Notes: generated from the letters alone by a model not told the origin. Numbered from the stretch's first letter, positions 56,642 to 64,000 are shown. The stretch: DNA of 64,000 bases from Bacilli bacterium (GCA_017941235.1 JAGAWU010000024.1:1-64000); one strand, 5' to 3'. Translations and numbers: made by a program.

Positions 56642-57271
56642 ATGGGTAATGTTAAAGAACTTAATCATCCACTTATTACACATAAACTTGCAATACTAAG
56701 AGATAAAAATACTGGTACAAAAGAGTTTAGAGAATTAATAGGTGAACTTGCAATGTTATTATGTTTTGAGGCTTTAAGTGATGTTAAACTTGAAGATGTA
56801 GAAATAGAAACACCTATAGAAAAATATAAAACTGGTAAGTTTGACGAAAGTAAATATGCATTTATACCAATACTTAGAGCAGGACTTGGTATGCTTGATG
56901 GAGTACTTTCTGTGGTACCTAATGCTAAAGTTGGACATATTGGTATGTATAGAGATGAAGAAACTTTTAAACCTGTAAATTACTTTTTTAAAGTTCCTAA
57001 AGATATAGAAAATAAAACTGTAATACTTTTAGATCCAATGCTTGCTACTGGAGGAAGTTGTAATGATGCTATAGATTTACTAAAAGAAAAAGGTGTTAAA
57101 AATATTAAATTTTTATGTATAATAGCAGCTCCTGAGGGAATAGAAGAAGTAAATAAGAAAAACAGTGATATACCAATATATTGTGCACATATTGATAATC
57201 ATTTAAATAAAAATAAATATATTTGTCCTGGCCTTGGAGATGCAGGAGATAGAATATTTGGAACTAAATAA
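56642..57271 (+). CDS. upp: Uracil phosphoribosyltransferase
   Basis: 209 residues; converts uracil and PRPP to UMP. 'NHPLITHKLAILRDKNTGTK', 'PILRAGLGMLDG', PRPP loop 'LLDPMLATGGS' (Asp131), and the C-terminal uracil-binding 'YICPGLGDAGDRIFGTK'. Directly coupled to uraA, so uptake and trapping of uracil are co-expressed. Terminator overlaps the stop. Confidence 0.97.
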   Translation: MGNVKELNHPLITHKLAILRDKNTGTKEFRELIGELAMLLCFEALSDVKLEDVEIETPIEKYKTGKFDESKYAFIPILRAGLGMLDGVLSVVPNAKVGHIGMYRDEETFKPVNYFFKVPKDIENKTVILLDPMLATGGSCNDAIDLLKEKGVKNIKFLCIIAAPEGIEEVNKKNSDIPIYCAHIDNHLNKNKYICPGLGDAGDRIFGTK

Positions 57272-57291
57272 GAGATTTTTATCTCTTTTTT
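57270..57291 (+). terminator. Terminator of uraA-upp
   Basis: AAGAGAT / ATCTCTT, TTTT loop, T6. Confidence 0.8.
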
Positions 57292-57339
57292 CTGTATAAA
57301 AAAACTTTTATAAGTTATAATTAATATAGTGGTGGTAGT

Positions 57340-58542
57340 ATGAAAAAAATAGTAATTATATTAGTTATATTTTTAATAATAGTTATTGGTTTTATATTTG
57401 GTTATAGAATTTATAATAAATATAGGGTTGAGCATGCTAAAAAAATAGTTAAACTTAATGTAGATAAAGTCGATGTTTTCAAAGAGGTTACACTTGAAGA
57501 TTTAATATATGAAATTAATGGTAAACTTATTAAAAACAAAAAAATAGATACTACTACTATTGGTAAAAAGAAAGTTAGTTTTAACTATATAAATGATGAT
57601 AATATTAAAGTTCCTTATACTATAGAGATTGAGGTTATTGATCGGAATCCGCCTTTAATTAAGAAATTTTCTAGTTATAGTACTACAGTAGGTAATGATA
57701 AATTTTATGATAAGTTTTTTTGTGGCGATAATTATGATGATAAACCAAAATGCAGTATAGAGGGAGAGTATGATATTAATACTCCTGGATTATATGATGT
57801 TACTTTTAAAGGGGAGGATTCTTCAGGCAATATTTCAGAAAATAGATTTACTTTAATAGTTAAAGAGCCACCTAAGAATAGTTCATCTAAGTCTGATAAA
57901 AAGGAAGAAGTTATTATTACTGATTTTGATGAAGTTTTAAAAAAATATAAAAAAAATAATAATAAGATAGGAATAGATGTTTCACATTTTCAAGGTGATA
58001 TTGATTTTGAAAAAGTTAAGAATTCAGGTGTAGAGTTTGTTTATATTAGAGTAGGAAGAGGTGGTGGAGTTGGAAAGAAGCCTGTTCTTGATGATAAGTT
58101 TAAACAAAATATAGAGGGGTTTAATAAAGTTAAAATACCAGTTGGGATATATTTTTATTCATATGCTGTTAATGAAAAAGAAGCTGTAAAGGATGCTAAA
58201 TGGGTTATAAAACAAATAAAGGATTATAAAGTAGATTTAGAAGTTGCTTATGATTTTGAAGATTGGATAGACTTCTCTGAATATAATTTAAGTTTTTATC
58301 ATTTGTCTCAAACTGCAGAAGCATTTAATAATAAAATAAAAGAAGCAGGCTATACTGGTATGCTTTATAGTTCTAAATATTATTTAGAAAACATTTGGTT
58401 TAAAACAAAACATCCAATATGGCTTGCTCATTATACTGATAATACTGATTATGATGGGGATTATAAAGTTTGGCAGTTATGTGAGAATGGTAAAGTAGAT
58501 GGTATTAAAGATAATATGGTTGATATAGACATTATGTATTAA
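57340..58542 (+). CDS. GH25 lysozyme with N-terminal anchor and Ig-like domain
   Basis: 400 residues. TM/signal anchor at about 3-22. Residues about 35-180 include Ig-like (DUF5011-type) sequence ending 'PGLYDVTFKGEDSSGNISE'. The glycoside hydrolase family 25 domain (about 205-400) has the catalytic Asp/Glu pattern 'IGIDVSHFQGDIDF', 'FVYIRVGRGGG', 'VGIYFYSYAVN', 'VAYDFEDW' and 'WLAHYT'. An N,O-acetylmuramidase acting on peptidoglycan outside the membrane, perhaps complementing the glucosaminidase at 5121. Converges with the next gene at a 3-bp gap. Confidence 0.92.
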   Translation: MKKIVIILVIFLIIVIGFIFGYRIYNKYRVEHAKKIVKLNVDKVDVFKEVTLEDLIYEINGKLIKNKKIDTTTIGKKKVSFNYINDDNIKVPYTIEIEVIDRNPPLIKKFSSYSTTVGNDKFYDKFFCGDNYDDKPKCSIEGEYDINTPGLYDVTFKGEDSSGNISENRFTLIVKEPPKNSSSKSDKKEEVIITDFDEVLKKYKKNNNKIGIDVSHFQGDIDFEKVKNSGVEFVYIRVGRGGGVGKKPVLDDKFKQNIEGFNKVKIPVGIYFYSYAVNEKEAVKDAKWVIKQIKDYKVDLEVAYDFEDWIDFSEYNLSFYHLSQTAEAFNNKIKEAGYTGMLYSSKYYLENIWFKTKHPIWLAHYTDNTDYDGDYKVWQLCENGKVDGIKDNMVDIDIMY

Positions 58543-58545
58543 TAA

Positions 58546-59226
58546 TTATATATATTTTAATACTTCTATTATAATATGATTACTTTTAGTAGTTTTTAAT
58601 ACTTTGTTAAATTTAAATTTTCCTATTTTTTTAATACTAAAAGTATCGTTATCTTTTAACTTATATGAATCATTTTTTAAGAAGTCATAATTAAGTATGA
58701 TTTCTTTTTTCTTTATCATAGTTTCAATATTTTTTCTTGAAGTATGACATATACTTGATATTACAGTATCAATTCTAGTACTTGATACAATTAGTTCAAT
58801 TTTTTCATAGTTACGCTTATAATCTTTTAAATAATCTAAATCATGTTCTATTAGCTTTATGTGTGCATTTTTTACCATAGTAAAATTAGTTTCAAAATAT
58901 GGCTTAATCATATCAAGAATATAAACATAGTAATGATTATTAATTATTAAAATATCTCCAAAATAACCACTACTAATATTAAGTGAATAAAGACTTCCCA
59001 AAATATCTTGATGACGTACTGGAATAGTTATTTTAATTTCATATAAGACTACTTTAGGTATTTCTTTTTTATAAACAATATTTTTTTCACTATCTTTATA
59101 TGGATAGTATATGTTATATTCATTTTTCTTTAATTTAGAAGTTAAATGTTTTAATTCTTTTGGATCTAAAAAGAAAGTATGATTACCATTTTTTAATCTT
59201 GTTAAATTGTTTTCTATAAAGTACAT
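58546..59226 (-). CDS. YlmH-type S4-domain RNA-binding protein
   Basis: 226 residues. 'IPVRHQDILGSLYSLNISSGYFGDILI' corresponds to the conserved YlmH core (R-H-x-D-x-L-G-x-L-x-x-L-G-I-x-R-x-x-x-G-D). The C-terminal S4 domain begins 'STRIDTVISSICHTSRKNIETMI'. YlmH (RqcP2) takes part in ribosome-associated quality control in B. subtilis. It is often in the div/ylm cluster; here it stands alone upstream of tRNA-Gln on the other strand. Confidence 0.82.
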   Translation of the reverse strand: MYFIENNLTRLKNGNHTFFLDPKELKHLTSKLKKNEYNIYYPYKDSEKNIVYKKEIPKVVLYEIKITIPVRHQDILGSLYSLNISSGYFGDILIINNHYYVYILDMIKPYFETNFTMVKNAHIKLIEHDLDYLKDYKRNYEKIELIVSSTRIDTVISSICHTSRKNIETMIKKKEIILNYDFLKNDSYKLKDNDTFSIKKIGKFKFNKVLKTTKSNHIIIEVLKYI

Positions 59227-59335
59227 AATTATCCCTCTTTTAGGTTATTATATCATTATTTACAGATATTATTAGTTTAATTTTATTAAAATACTTGTCA
59301 TAAATAGAAAATTGGTTTAATATAAATATATATAT

Positions 59336-59410
59336 TGCCCCTTAGCCAAGTGGTAAGGCAGTGCGCTCTGACCGCATTATGCGCTAGTTCGAATCTAGCA
59401 GGGGCAGCCA
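59336..59410 (+). tRNA. tRNA-Gln (CUG)
   Basis: Acceptor TGCCCCT / AGGGGCA, discriminator G, encoded CCA. D-arm TAGCCAAGTGGTAAGGC; anticodon stem GTGCG / CGCAT with loop CTCTGAC giving anticodon CTG; T-arm TTCGAAT. A C34 tRNA for CAG, a rare codon in such an AT-rich genome. Confidence 0.93.
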
Positions 59411-59422
59411 CTAATAAATGGT

Positions 59423-59470
59423 AAAAGTTCTGAAAGTCAATCTAGATTTGATTTACAGAACTTTTTATTT
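59423..59470 (+). terminator. tRNA-Gln terminator
   Basis: AAAAGTTCTG / CAGAACTTTT with a 23-nt loop (itself containing TCAA...TTGA), then T-rich. Confidence 0.75.
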
Positions 59471-59545
59471 TTGCTAGTATTTTCAATGCTTTAATGCATA
59501 TCATAATTGCGTAAATATCCCTATTTTAATATACTTTGAAGATTT

Positions 59546-59585
59546 TTATAATTTGTTATAATTTGTCAATATTTGTTATAATTCT
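59546..59585 (+). repeat. Four 10-bp tandem repeats (iteron-like)
   Basis: TTATAATTTG twice (59546, 59556), TCAATATTTG (59566), TTATAATTCT (59576). One helical turn per unit. Followed by an unusually GC-containing stretch with CTCCCACCAAAGGG (59593-59610 region). The rest of 59471-59816 is plain AT-rich sequence with no gene seen. Confidence 0.7.
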
Positions 59586-59816
59586 CCTACGAAATCTCCC
59601 ACCAAAGGGTATACTTTTTATTAATAATAAAACATAGTTTTTGGAATTGAAATTTTATAACAGTTATGTAATATATAAAAAATATATAGTAATTTATTTT
59701 TATGTGCGAAATATAAGTAATATTGTTAACAAAAAGTAAATAAAAAATTTGATAAAAAAATGATAGAAGATTATATAGAATGGTTTTGCAATCAATATAG
59801 TAAGGAGTAATGGAAA

Positions 59817-60287
59817 ATGGAAAAGAAAAAAGTAATTAACTGGTTATGTTTAAGTGGAGTTTTAAGTATAATATTTTACTTATTACACGATATAGTAGGA
59901 GCAATGAATTATCCAGGTTATAACTTGATGAGTCAAGCAGTTAGCGATTTAACTGCAACAGATAGCCTTTCATTTATTGTTGCAAGTGGATTTGTAACGG
60001 TATATAAAATACTAAGTTGTTTATGTTCTGCTTTACTTTGTATTTTAATAAAAAATGAAAAGAAAAGATCTTTAAAATTAAGTGTATATCTATTTTCAAT
60101 AATGAATTTTATATCAGCAATTGGATATGCTTTATTTCCATTATCAAGTAGTGGATTTGATGGTATAATACATGTTTATGTTTTAACTGCAGTTGTCGTA
60201 TTATTATCAATTATATCTTTAATAATAATTGCAGTGGGATCTTTAAAAGGAGAAAATAAACATAAACTATTAGGGAACTTGCAATAA
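59817..60287 (+). CDS. DUF998 family membrane protein, probably C-terminally truncated
   Basis: 156 residues, four to five TM helices, with the DUF998 signature 'PGYNLMSQAVSDLTATDS' and 'YALFPLSSSGFDGIIH'. Family members are usually about 190-210 residues; this one stops after 'KGENKHKLLGNLQ', lacking the last two helices, so the 3' end may be decayed. Ribosome binding site aaggag 9 bp upstream. Function of the family unknown. Confidence 0.75.
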   Translation: MEKKKVINWLCLSGVLSIIFYLLHDIVGAMNYPGYNLMSQAVSDLTATDSLSFIVASGFVTVYKILSCLCSALLCILIKNEKKRSLKLSVYLFSIMNFISAIGYALFPLSSSGFDGIIHVYVLTAVVVLLSIISLIIIAVGSLKGENKHKLLGNLQ

Positions 60288-60299
60288 TATCTTTAAATA

Positions 60300-60312
60300 A
60301 AATGTAAAAAGT
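60300..60312 (+). promoter_or_regulatory. Upstream half-operator-like repeat
   Basis: AATGTAAAAAGTT, nearly the same as the left part of the palindrome at 60346-60369, lies just before the -35 box at 60315. Confidence 0.4.
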
Positions 60313-60314
60313 TC

Positions 60315-60343
60315 TTGACACTTTATAAATGATATAGTATTAT
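60315..60343 (+). promoter_or_regulatory. Promoter of the CPBP/HTH gene cluster
   Basis: TTGACA (60315-60320), 17-bp spacer, TATTAT (60338-60343). Confidence 0.85.
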
Positions 60344-60345
60344 AC

Positions 60346-60369
60346 AAATGTAAAAAGTATTTTACATTT
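60346..60369 (+). promoter_or_regulatory. Operator-like palindrome over the transcription start
   Basis: AAATGTAAAA-AGTA-TTTTACATTT: ten-bp perfect arms immediately downstream of the -10 box, with no T-tract, so it is better placed as a repressor site than a terminator. The XRE regulator encoded at the end of this cluster is a candidate ligand. Confidence 0.55.
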
Positions 60370-60381
60370 AGGAGGGATAAA

Positions 60382-61053
60382 ATGATTGAGAAAAAAAGTA
60401 AATTTAGCTTAAAATGTTTATTGTTTATTATTGTATATTCAATGATATTAATAGTACCACATATTGATGGAATTAAACATACAAATATTTCTTTAGGTAT
60501 TATTATTTCATTATATACATTATTAGGTATTTTAAGTTTTATAGTATTTAAAGATTTATATAAAGAAGGGCTTGAAGAATGGAAAAAATCTGTTATTAAA
60601 ACTATGATTATAATTCTTGTTATGTATATATTAAAAATTATATTAACCATCATTGCAAGTATTCCATTAGGAATATTTTTCCCTGAATATGAGTCTATTA
60701 ATTCCAACAATATAGCTGAAGTTATCAAAATACTTCCAGCGCCTATAATATTAATTGTATTGGGAGTGCTTGGACCTATTGTTGAAGAAATGATATTTAG
60801 AGGAATATTAGTAGGTAAATTAAAAAAATATATACCAAGTACAATATGCGTTATAGTATCTTCGATACTCTTTATGTTTTTACATATACATGTTTTATCA
60901 ATTCAAGAATTTTTATATTGTTTGCCTTATCTTGTTGCGGGATTGTTATATTCAATTTTATATTTAAAAACTAAAAATATAACACTGTCAATGATATTGC
61001 ATATAATAAATAATTTTTTTCCATTATTATTAATGATTATTTCTATTAAGTAG
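60382..61053 (+). CDS. CPBP-family intramembrane metalloprotease-like protein (CAAX/ABI)
   Basis: 223 residues, about six to seven TM helices. Motif 1 'PIVEEMIFRGILVGKL' (EExxxR), motif 2 His in 'LFMFLHIHVLS', motif 3 'MILHIINNFFP' (HxxxN): the Abi/Rce1-like glutamic-type intramembrane peptidase signature. In Gram-positives such genes often process or give immunity to small peptides. Start after aggaggg; first gene of a four-gene-size accessory cluster with the promoter/palindrome upstream. Confidence 0.88.
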   Translation: MIEKKSKFSLKCLLFIIVYSMILIVPHIDGIKHTNISLGIIISLYTLLGILSFIVFKDLYKEGLEEWKKSVIKTMIIILVMYILKIILTIIASIPLGIFFPEYESINSNNIAEVIKILPAPIILIVLGVLGPIVEEMIFRGILVGKLKKYIPSTICVIVSSILFMFLHIHVLSIQEFLYCLPYLVAGLLYSILYLKTKNITLSMILHIINNFFPLLLMIISIK

Positions 61054-61067
61054 TTAGGAGGTAGTTT

Positions 61068-61352
61068 ATGTTTAAGAAAGATGAAATGGAAAGAGAAATA
61101 GATAGTAAAAGCGTTACAATATCTTATTGTTTTGTAGAAATTATTTTATTGCTAAGTGTTATTGTAAGTATAGTATTAAAGAAAAATGCTATAGTTCCAT
61201 TGTATATTTTAATAACACAAATATTAGTAAAGTATATTTCAAAATTAATTATCAAGAAAAAATATGATGATGATAGATGGGGAAAATTGCTAATTGGACT
61301 ATTAATAGTAGTATTAATAATTATTTTCTTTTTAACAATTTCTGTAGGGTAA
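61068..61352 (+). CDS. Small three-TM hypothetical membrane protein
   Basis: 94 residues with hydrophobic segments at about 17-36, 42-58 and 74-92 and the charged start 'KDEMEREIDSKSVTISY'. It is followed 4 bp later by the XRE regulator. Pairs of small membrane protein and short HTH gene of this type are common in Firmicutes accessory regions. Function unknown. Start after taggagg. Confidence 0.65.
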   Translation: MFKKDEMEREIDSKSVTISYCFVEIILLLSVIVSIVLKKNAIVPLYILITQILVKYISKLIIKKKYDDDRWGKLLIGLLIVVLIIIFFLTISVG

Positions 61353-61356
61353 AGTT

Positions 61357-61548
61357 ATGAAAAATAGAATAAGAGAATTTAGAAAAATTAAAAATATAAC
61401 TCAAGACGAGTTAGCAAGAGAAATTGGCGTTACTAGGCAAACGATAAATGCTATTGAAAATGAAAAATATAGTCCAACATTATTATTAGCTATTAAACTA
61501 GCTAAATATTTAGGAGTTCCTGTTGAAGAATTATTTTTTGATTTGTAA
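61357..61548 (+). CDS. Short XRE/Cro-type transcriptional regulator
   Basis: 63 residues, essentially one helix-turn-helix: 'IREFRKIKNITQDELAREIG' followed by VTRQTINAIENEKYSPTLLLA and LFFDL. Such minimal regulators (YozG/YgzD-like) are cotranscribed with membrane proteins. It may bind the palindrome at 60346-60369 and autoregulate the cluster. Start has a weak site (gtaaag), consistent with coupling to the preceding gene. Confidence 0.9.
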   Translation: MKNRIREFRKIKNITQDELAREIGVTRQTINAIENEKYSPTLLLAIKLAKYLGVPVEELFFDL

Positions 61549-61619
61549 TAAGCATTTATATAGATGCTCAAAATATTTTTGTATTCCGTACAAGATTTAT
61601 TAAAAATTTTTAAAAATAC

Positions 61620-61648
61620 TTGATTTATATATTAAGTTATGTTAAATT
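61620..61648 (+). promoter_or_regulatory. Promoter-like element with no gene behind it
   Basis: TTGATT (61620-61625), 17-bp spacer containing TG, TAAATT (61643-61648). Very similar in sequence to the RNA-candidate promoter at 31054. Transcription would run into the structured segment at 61690-61724. Confidence 0.55.
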
Positions 61649-61689
61649 ATAGCCATAGAATCAAACATAAAATATTATTATAAATACAA

Positions 61690-61724
61690 GCTCATATTTT
61701 TCGCACACGGATGTGTTAAACGAG
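61690..61724 (+). other. Isolated structured segment (nested stems) upstream of the T-box
   Basis: GCTC (61690-61693) pairs with GAGC (61721-61724) and encloses CACA-CGGA-TGTG (61704-61715). It stands out from its AT-rich surroundings. Together with the promoter at 61620 it suggests a short RNA of under 100 nt. The family is not recognised. Confidence 0.4.
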
Positions 61725-61742
61725 CCAATTTTGTTTATTAAT

Positions 61743-61771
61743 TTGCAAAAGTTTGTAAATTATGTTAATAT
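61743..61771 (+). promoter_or_regulatory. Promoter of the T-box operon
   Basis: TTGCAA (61743-61748), 17-bp spacer, TAATAT (61766-61771), placing the start near the base of the T-box Stem I. Confidence 0.6.
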
Positions 61772-61778
61772 ATAATCG

Positions 61779-61994
61779 TTAAATCGATGAAAAAGAAGTA
61801 GTAATAAGAATTCTTACTTAAGAGAGATTATGGTTGGTGTGAATAATCAGTAAAGAACTTATGAATTCGTCTTTTGAGTCTTGTAGCAAAACTACAAGCG
61901 TTAATCACGTTAAGATTTTAAGTGTATAGTAATAACTATAAATTAAGGTGGTACCACGATAATTGTCGCCCTTAAATTTATAGTTATTTTTTTT
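61779..61994 (+). promoter_or_regulatory. T-box riboswitch (tRNA-Phe sensing, inferred)
   Basis: The conserved T-box core AAGGTGGTACCACG is at 61945-61958. A long terminator formed by AACTATAAATTAAGG (about 61933-61948) with CCTTAAATTTATAGTT (about 61970-61986) and T-run to 61994 competes with the antiterminator containing the core. Upstream Stem I has apical 'GGTTGGTGTGA' and AGTAAAGAAC-type elements. The candidate specifier is TTC (61866-61868) in gaattc, which fits Phe and the pheS/pheT genes downstream. Uncharged tRNA would stabilise read-through. Confidence 0.92.
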
Positions 61995-62005
61995 GAGGTG
62001 AGGTT

Positions 62006-62635
62006 ATGAAAAAGGTTGTTTTTGATTTAGATGGTACATTACTTTTTAATAGTTATGAGGATGAAAAAAAGTATTTTGAAAATTGTCTTCCTAAAGAAGT
62101 TTATTTAGATTTAAAAGAAAATATTGGGAACTATTTAAATACTTATGAAAGTCATAATATTAGATATGATGAAGGAGATTTAAAACGATTTTTATCTAGT
62201 GTGACTGGTTTTAATTTTACAGATGAATTCATTAAAGGATGGTTAGAGGTAGGTTCTTATACAAATGATACATTTGATATGGAACTTATTGAAACTTTAG
62301 AGAATTTAAAAAGAAGAGATGTAAGATTAGAGGCTCTTACTAACTGGTTTAGAAAACCACAAGAAGATAGACTTAAGAATTCTGATATATTTGAATATTT
62401 TGATGAAATACATACTGGAGAAGAATTTTTAAAACCACATAAAGAAGCGTATATAAATGCTATAGGTGATTTTAGAAAAGTGGATTGTTTATTTGTTGGT
62501 GATCATTTAGAAAAAGATTATATTGGACCTAAAACTATTGGTGTTAGTTCAGTTTTGTATGATAGAGATAATGTTTATCATGATTCAATTATTAAAATTA
62601 AAAAAATGGGTGAATTAAAAAGGAGAGTAAGATAA
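62006..62635 (+). CDS. HAD-family hydrolase in the pheST operon
   Basis: 209 residues. 'KKVVFDLDGTLLFNS' (nucleophile Asp7), 'LEALTNWFRKP' (motif II Thr), 'FLKPHKEAYINAI' (Lys) and 'CLFVGDHLEKDYIGPKTIG' (motif IV Asp pair). Cap is of the helical C1 type. Likely a phosphatase; substrate unknown. It is the first gene after the T-box and ends 1 bp before pheS, so its expression follows Phe-tRNA charging. Start after gaggtgagg. Confidence 0.85.
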   Translation: MKKVVFDLDGTLLFNSYEDEKKYFENCLPKEVYLDLKENIGNYLNTYESHNIRYDEGDLKRFLSSVTGFNFTDEFIKGWLEVGSYTNDTFDMELIETLENLKRRDVRLEALTNWFRKPQEDRLKNSDIFEYFDEIHTGEEFLKPHKEAYINAIGDFRKVDCLFVGDHLEKDYIGPKTIGVSSVLYDRDNVYHDSIIKIKKMGELKRRVR

Positions 62636-62636
62636 T

Positions 62637-63686
62637 ATGGAAAACAAGAAAATTATTGAAGTAAAAGAAGAATTAGAACAAAGTTTAAATGATATTAAAA
62701 ATATACAGGAACTTAATGATTTAAAAGTTAAATTTTTAGGTAAAAAAGGTTTAATAACTGAACTTAATTCAGAGATTAAAAATATTCCTAATGAAGAAAA
62801 AAAAGAATTTGGTATGAAAGTTAATGAACTTAGAAATACTTTTAATAATTTTTATGAAGAAAAGAGAAAAAGTTTTGAAGAAAAAATTCTTAATGAAAAA
62901 TTAGAAAAAGAATCTATAGATATAACACTTCCAGCTACTAAAGTAGTTAGTGGAGCTCCTAATATACTTGAAAAACTAGTTGAAGAAGTAGAAGAAATAT
63001 TTATATCAATGGGATATGATGTTGTTGATGGACCTGAAATAGAGCTTGATAAATATAATTTTGAAATGCTTAATATTCCTAAAGGACATCCTGCTAGAGA
63101 TGCTCAGGATACATTTTATATTGAAGGGGAAGAAATACTTTTAAGAAGTCAAACTTCACCAGTTCAAGTTAGAACAATGCTTGAAGGAAAAGGTGAAAAA
63201 CCAATTAGAATGATTTGCCCTGGTAAGACTTATAGAAGAGATGATGATGATGCTACTCATTCACATCAATTTATGCAAATAGAAGGACTTGTTGTTGATA
63301 AGAATATATCTATGAGTGATTTAAAGGGAACTATGGATGTATTATTTAAAAAATTATTTGGAGAGGATACAGAGACTCGTTTTCATCCAAGTTATTATCA
63401 ATTTACAGAACCTTCTGTAGAAGTTGATATAACTTGTCATAAATGTCATGGCAAAGGATGTAATATTTGTAAGAATAATGGATGGATTACAGTAGTAGGT
63501 GCTGGTATTGTACATCCTAATGTACTTAGAATGAGTGGATATGATCCAAAAGAATGGACTGGATTTGCTTTTGGTTTTGGTGCTGATAGACTTGCTATGG
63601 AAAAATATGATATTCATGATTTAAGAGCAATTTATAGTACTGACTTAAGAGAAACAAGTACATTTGATAGAAAGGAGAGCGAATAA
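62637..63686 (+). CDS. pheS: Phenylalanyl-tRNA synthetase alpha subunit
   Basis: 349 residues. N-terminal coiled coil for tRNA binding ('LKVKFLGKKGLITEL'), then the class II core: motif 1 'FISMGYDVVDGPEIE', motif 2 'LLRSQTSPVQVRTM' and 'MICPGKTYRRDDDDATHSHQF', motif 3 'GFAFGFGADRLAMEKY'. The insertion 'ITCHKCHGKGCNICKNNGW' has four cysteines, a zinc-knuckle-like element present in some bacterial PheS. Start after aaggagag; followed by pheT. Confidence 0.97.
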   Translation: MENKKIIEVKEELEQSLNDIKNIQELNDLKVKFLGKKGLITELNSEIKNIPNEEKKEFGMKVNELRNTFNNFYEEKRKSFEEKILNEKLEKESIDITLPATKVVSGAPNILEKLVEEVEEIFISMGYDVVDGPEIELDKYNFEMLNIPKGHPARDAQDTFYIEGEEILLRSQTSPVQVRTMLEGKGEKPIRMICPGKTYRRDDDDATHSHQFMQIEGLVVDKNISMSDLKGTMDVLFKKLFGEDTETRFHPSYYQFTEPSVEVDITCHKCHGKGCNICKNNGWITVVGAGIVHPNVLRMSGYDPKEWTGFAFGFGADRLAMEKYDIHDLRAIYSTDLRETSTFDRKESE

Positions 63687-63687
63687 T

Positions 63688-64000
63688 ATGATGAATTTAG
63701 ATTGGGTAGGAGATTATATTGATATATCAGATCAAGATTTAAAAGAGCTTGCAAGAAAGATAACTGAATCAGGTATTAATATAGAAAAAGTTATTACTAA
63801 TCATATTGATAATTTAACTATAGGTGAAGTAGTAGAGTGTGAGAATCATCCTGATAGTGATCATTTACATGTTTGCAAAGTTAATGTTGGTAATGAAGAA
63901 CTTCAGATAGTATGCGGAGCTCCTAATGTTAGAAAAGGACTTAAAGTAGTAGTTGCTCTTCCTGGCGCTATTCTACCAGGCAATTTTGAAATTAAAAAGA
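63688..64000 (+). CDS. pheT: Phenylalanyl-tRNA synthetase beta subunit, N-terminal part (runs off the window)
   Basis: First 104 residues: 'MMNLDWVGDYIDISDQDL', then the EMAP/tRNA-binding domain 'IGEVVECENHPDSDHLHVCK' and 'QIVCGAPNVRKGLKVVVALP'. Start ATG 63688 is 8 bp after aaaggagag (ATG 63691 is equally possible). Forms the alpha2-beta2 enzyme with PheS and carries editing in the missing part. Confidence 0.96.
   Translation, partial: MMNLDWVGDYIDISDQDLKELARKITESGINIEKVITNHIDNLTIGEVVECENHPDSDHLHVCKVNVGNEELQIVCGAPNVRKGLKVVVALPGAILPGNFEIKK

Overview
The window is a walled, very AT-rich, Firmicutes-like chromosome segment, probably a gut-type Bacilli lineage near the Mollicutes (RF39, Acholeplasma or Erysipelotrichia-like). 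Supporting this are a Gram-positive PolC, DnaB with a DnaD domain, a T-box ahead of pheST, ComEA/ComEC, VanZ, MurE, two cell-wall hydrolases and many lipoprotein or signal-anchor proteins. TGA is a stop: the response regulator and kinase genes at 28.3 kb overlap as ATGA, and Trp is TGG. This is therefore standard bacterial code, not the Mycoplasma code. Lineage placement is inference.

Layout. 0-5 kb: tail of an Rpn-type nuclease, VanZ, a lipoprotein, an unusual double (p)ppGpp-synthetase-like protein and a cysteine desulfurase. 5-9 kb: a secreted glucosaminidase and, on the other strand, a ferredoxin. 9-14.3 kb: accessory surface-type genes, including a 1244-residue protein with 21 tandem 19-residue repeats, each large gene followed by a small DUF1292-like gene. 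14.4-20.8 kb: PolC and hypotheticals. 20.9-27.5 kb: a 2196-residue beta-helix surface protein. 27.6-31 kb: a two-component system and a phosphohexomutase. 31-33.6 kb: a structured non-coding RNA candidate, then a third large/small pair that shares a 363-bp, 98% identical block with the 10.3-14.1 kb gene. 33.6-36.4 kb: comEA-comEC. 36.4-39.3 kb: an inserted island (DinD-like, JAMM protein, unknown protein) interspersed with degraded copies of the comEC 3' end. 39.3-43.6 kb: a HExxH peptidase-like protein and a HAD/acyl-activating/acyltransferase triple fusion.

43.7-54 kb is mostly housekeeping: hybrid kinase, tgt, PilC and prepilin peptidase, dnaB, an HD protein, tRNA-Arg, two small hypotheticals, arginase and murE. 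55-57.3 kb is a uracil uptake and salvage operon (uraA-upp) behind a leader with a tiny ORF and a hairpin. 57.3-59.4 kb holds a GH25 lysozyme, a YlmH-type S4 protein and tRNA-Gln. 59.4-61.7 kb is an accessory membrane-protein/HTH cluster with an operator-like palindrome. The window ends in a T-box-controlled HAD-pheS-pheT operon.

The most unusual items are: the tandem alarmone-synthetase gene; the three large-acidic-protein/DUF1292-like pairs with a nearly identical shared module; the cassette island built around comEC 3' remnants; the three-domain lipid-activation fusion; the structured RNA upstream of 31.4 kb; and two places where a promoter -10 box sits in the loop of the preceding gene's terminator. 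No rRNA, CRISPR array, insertion sequence transposase or replication origin was seen.
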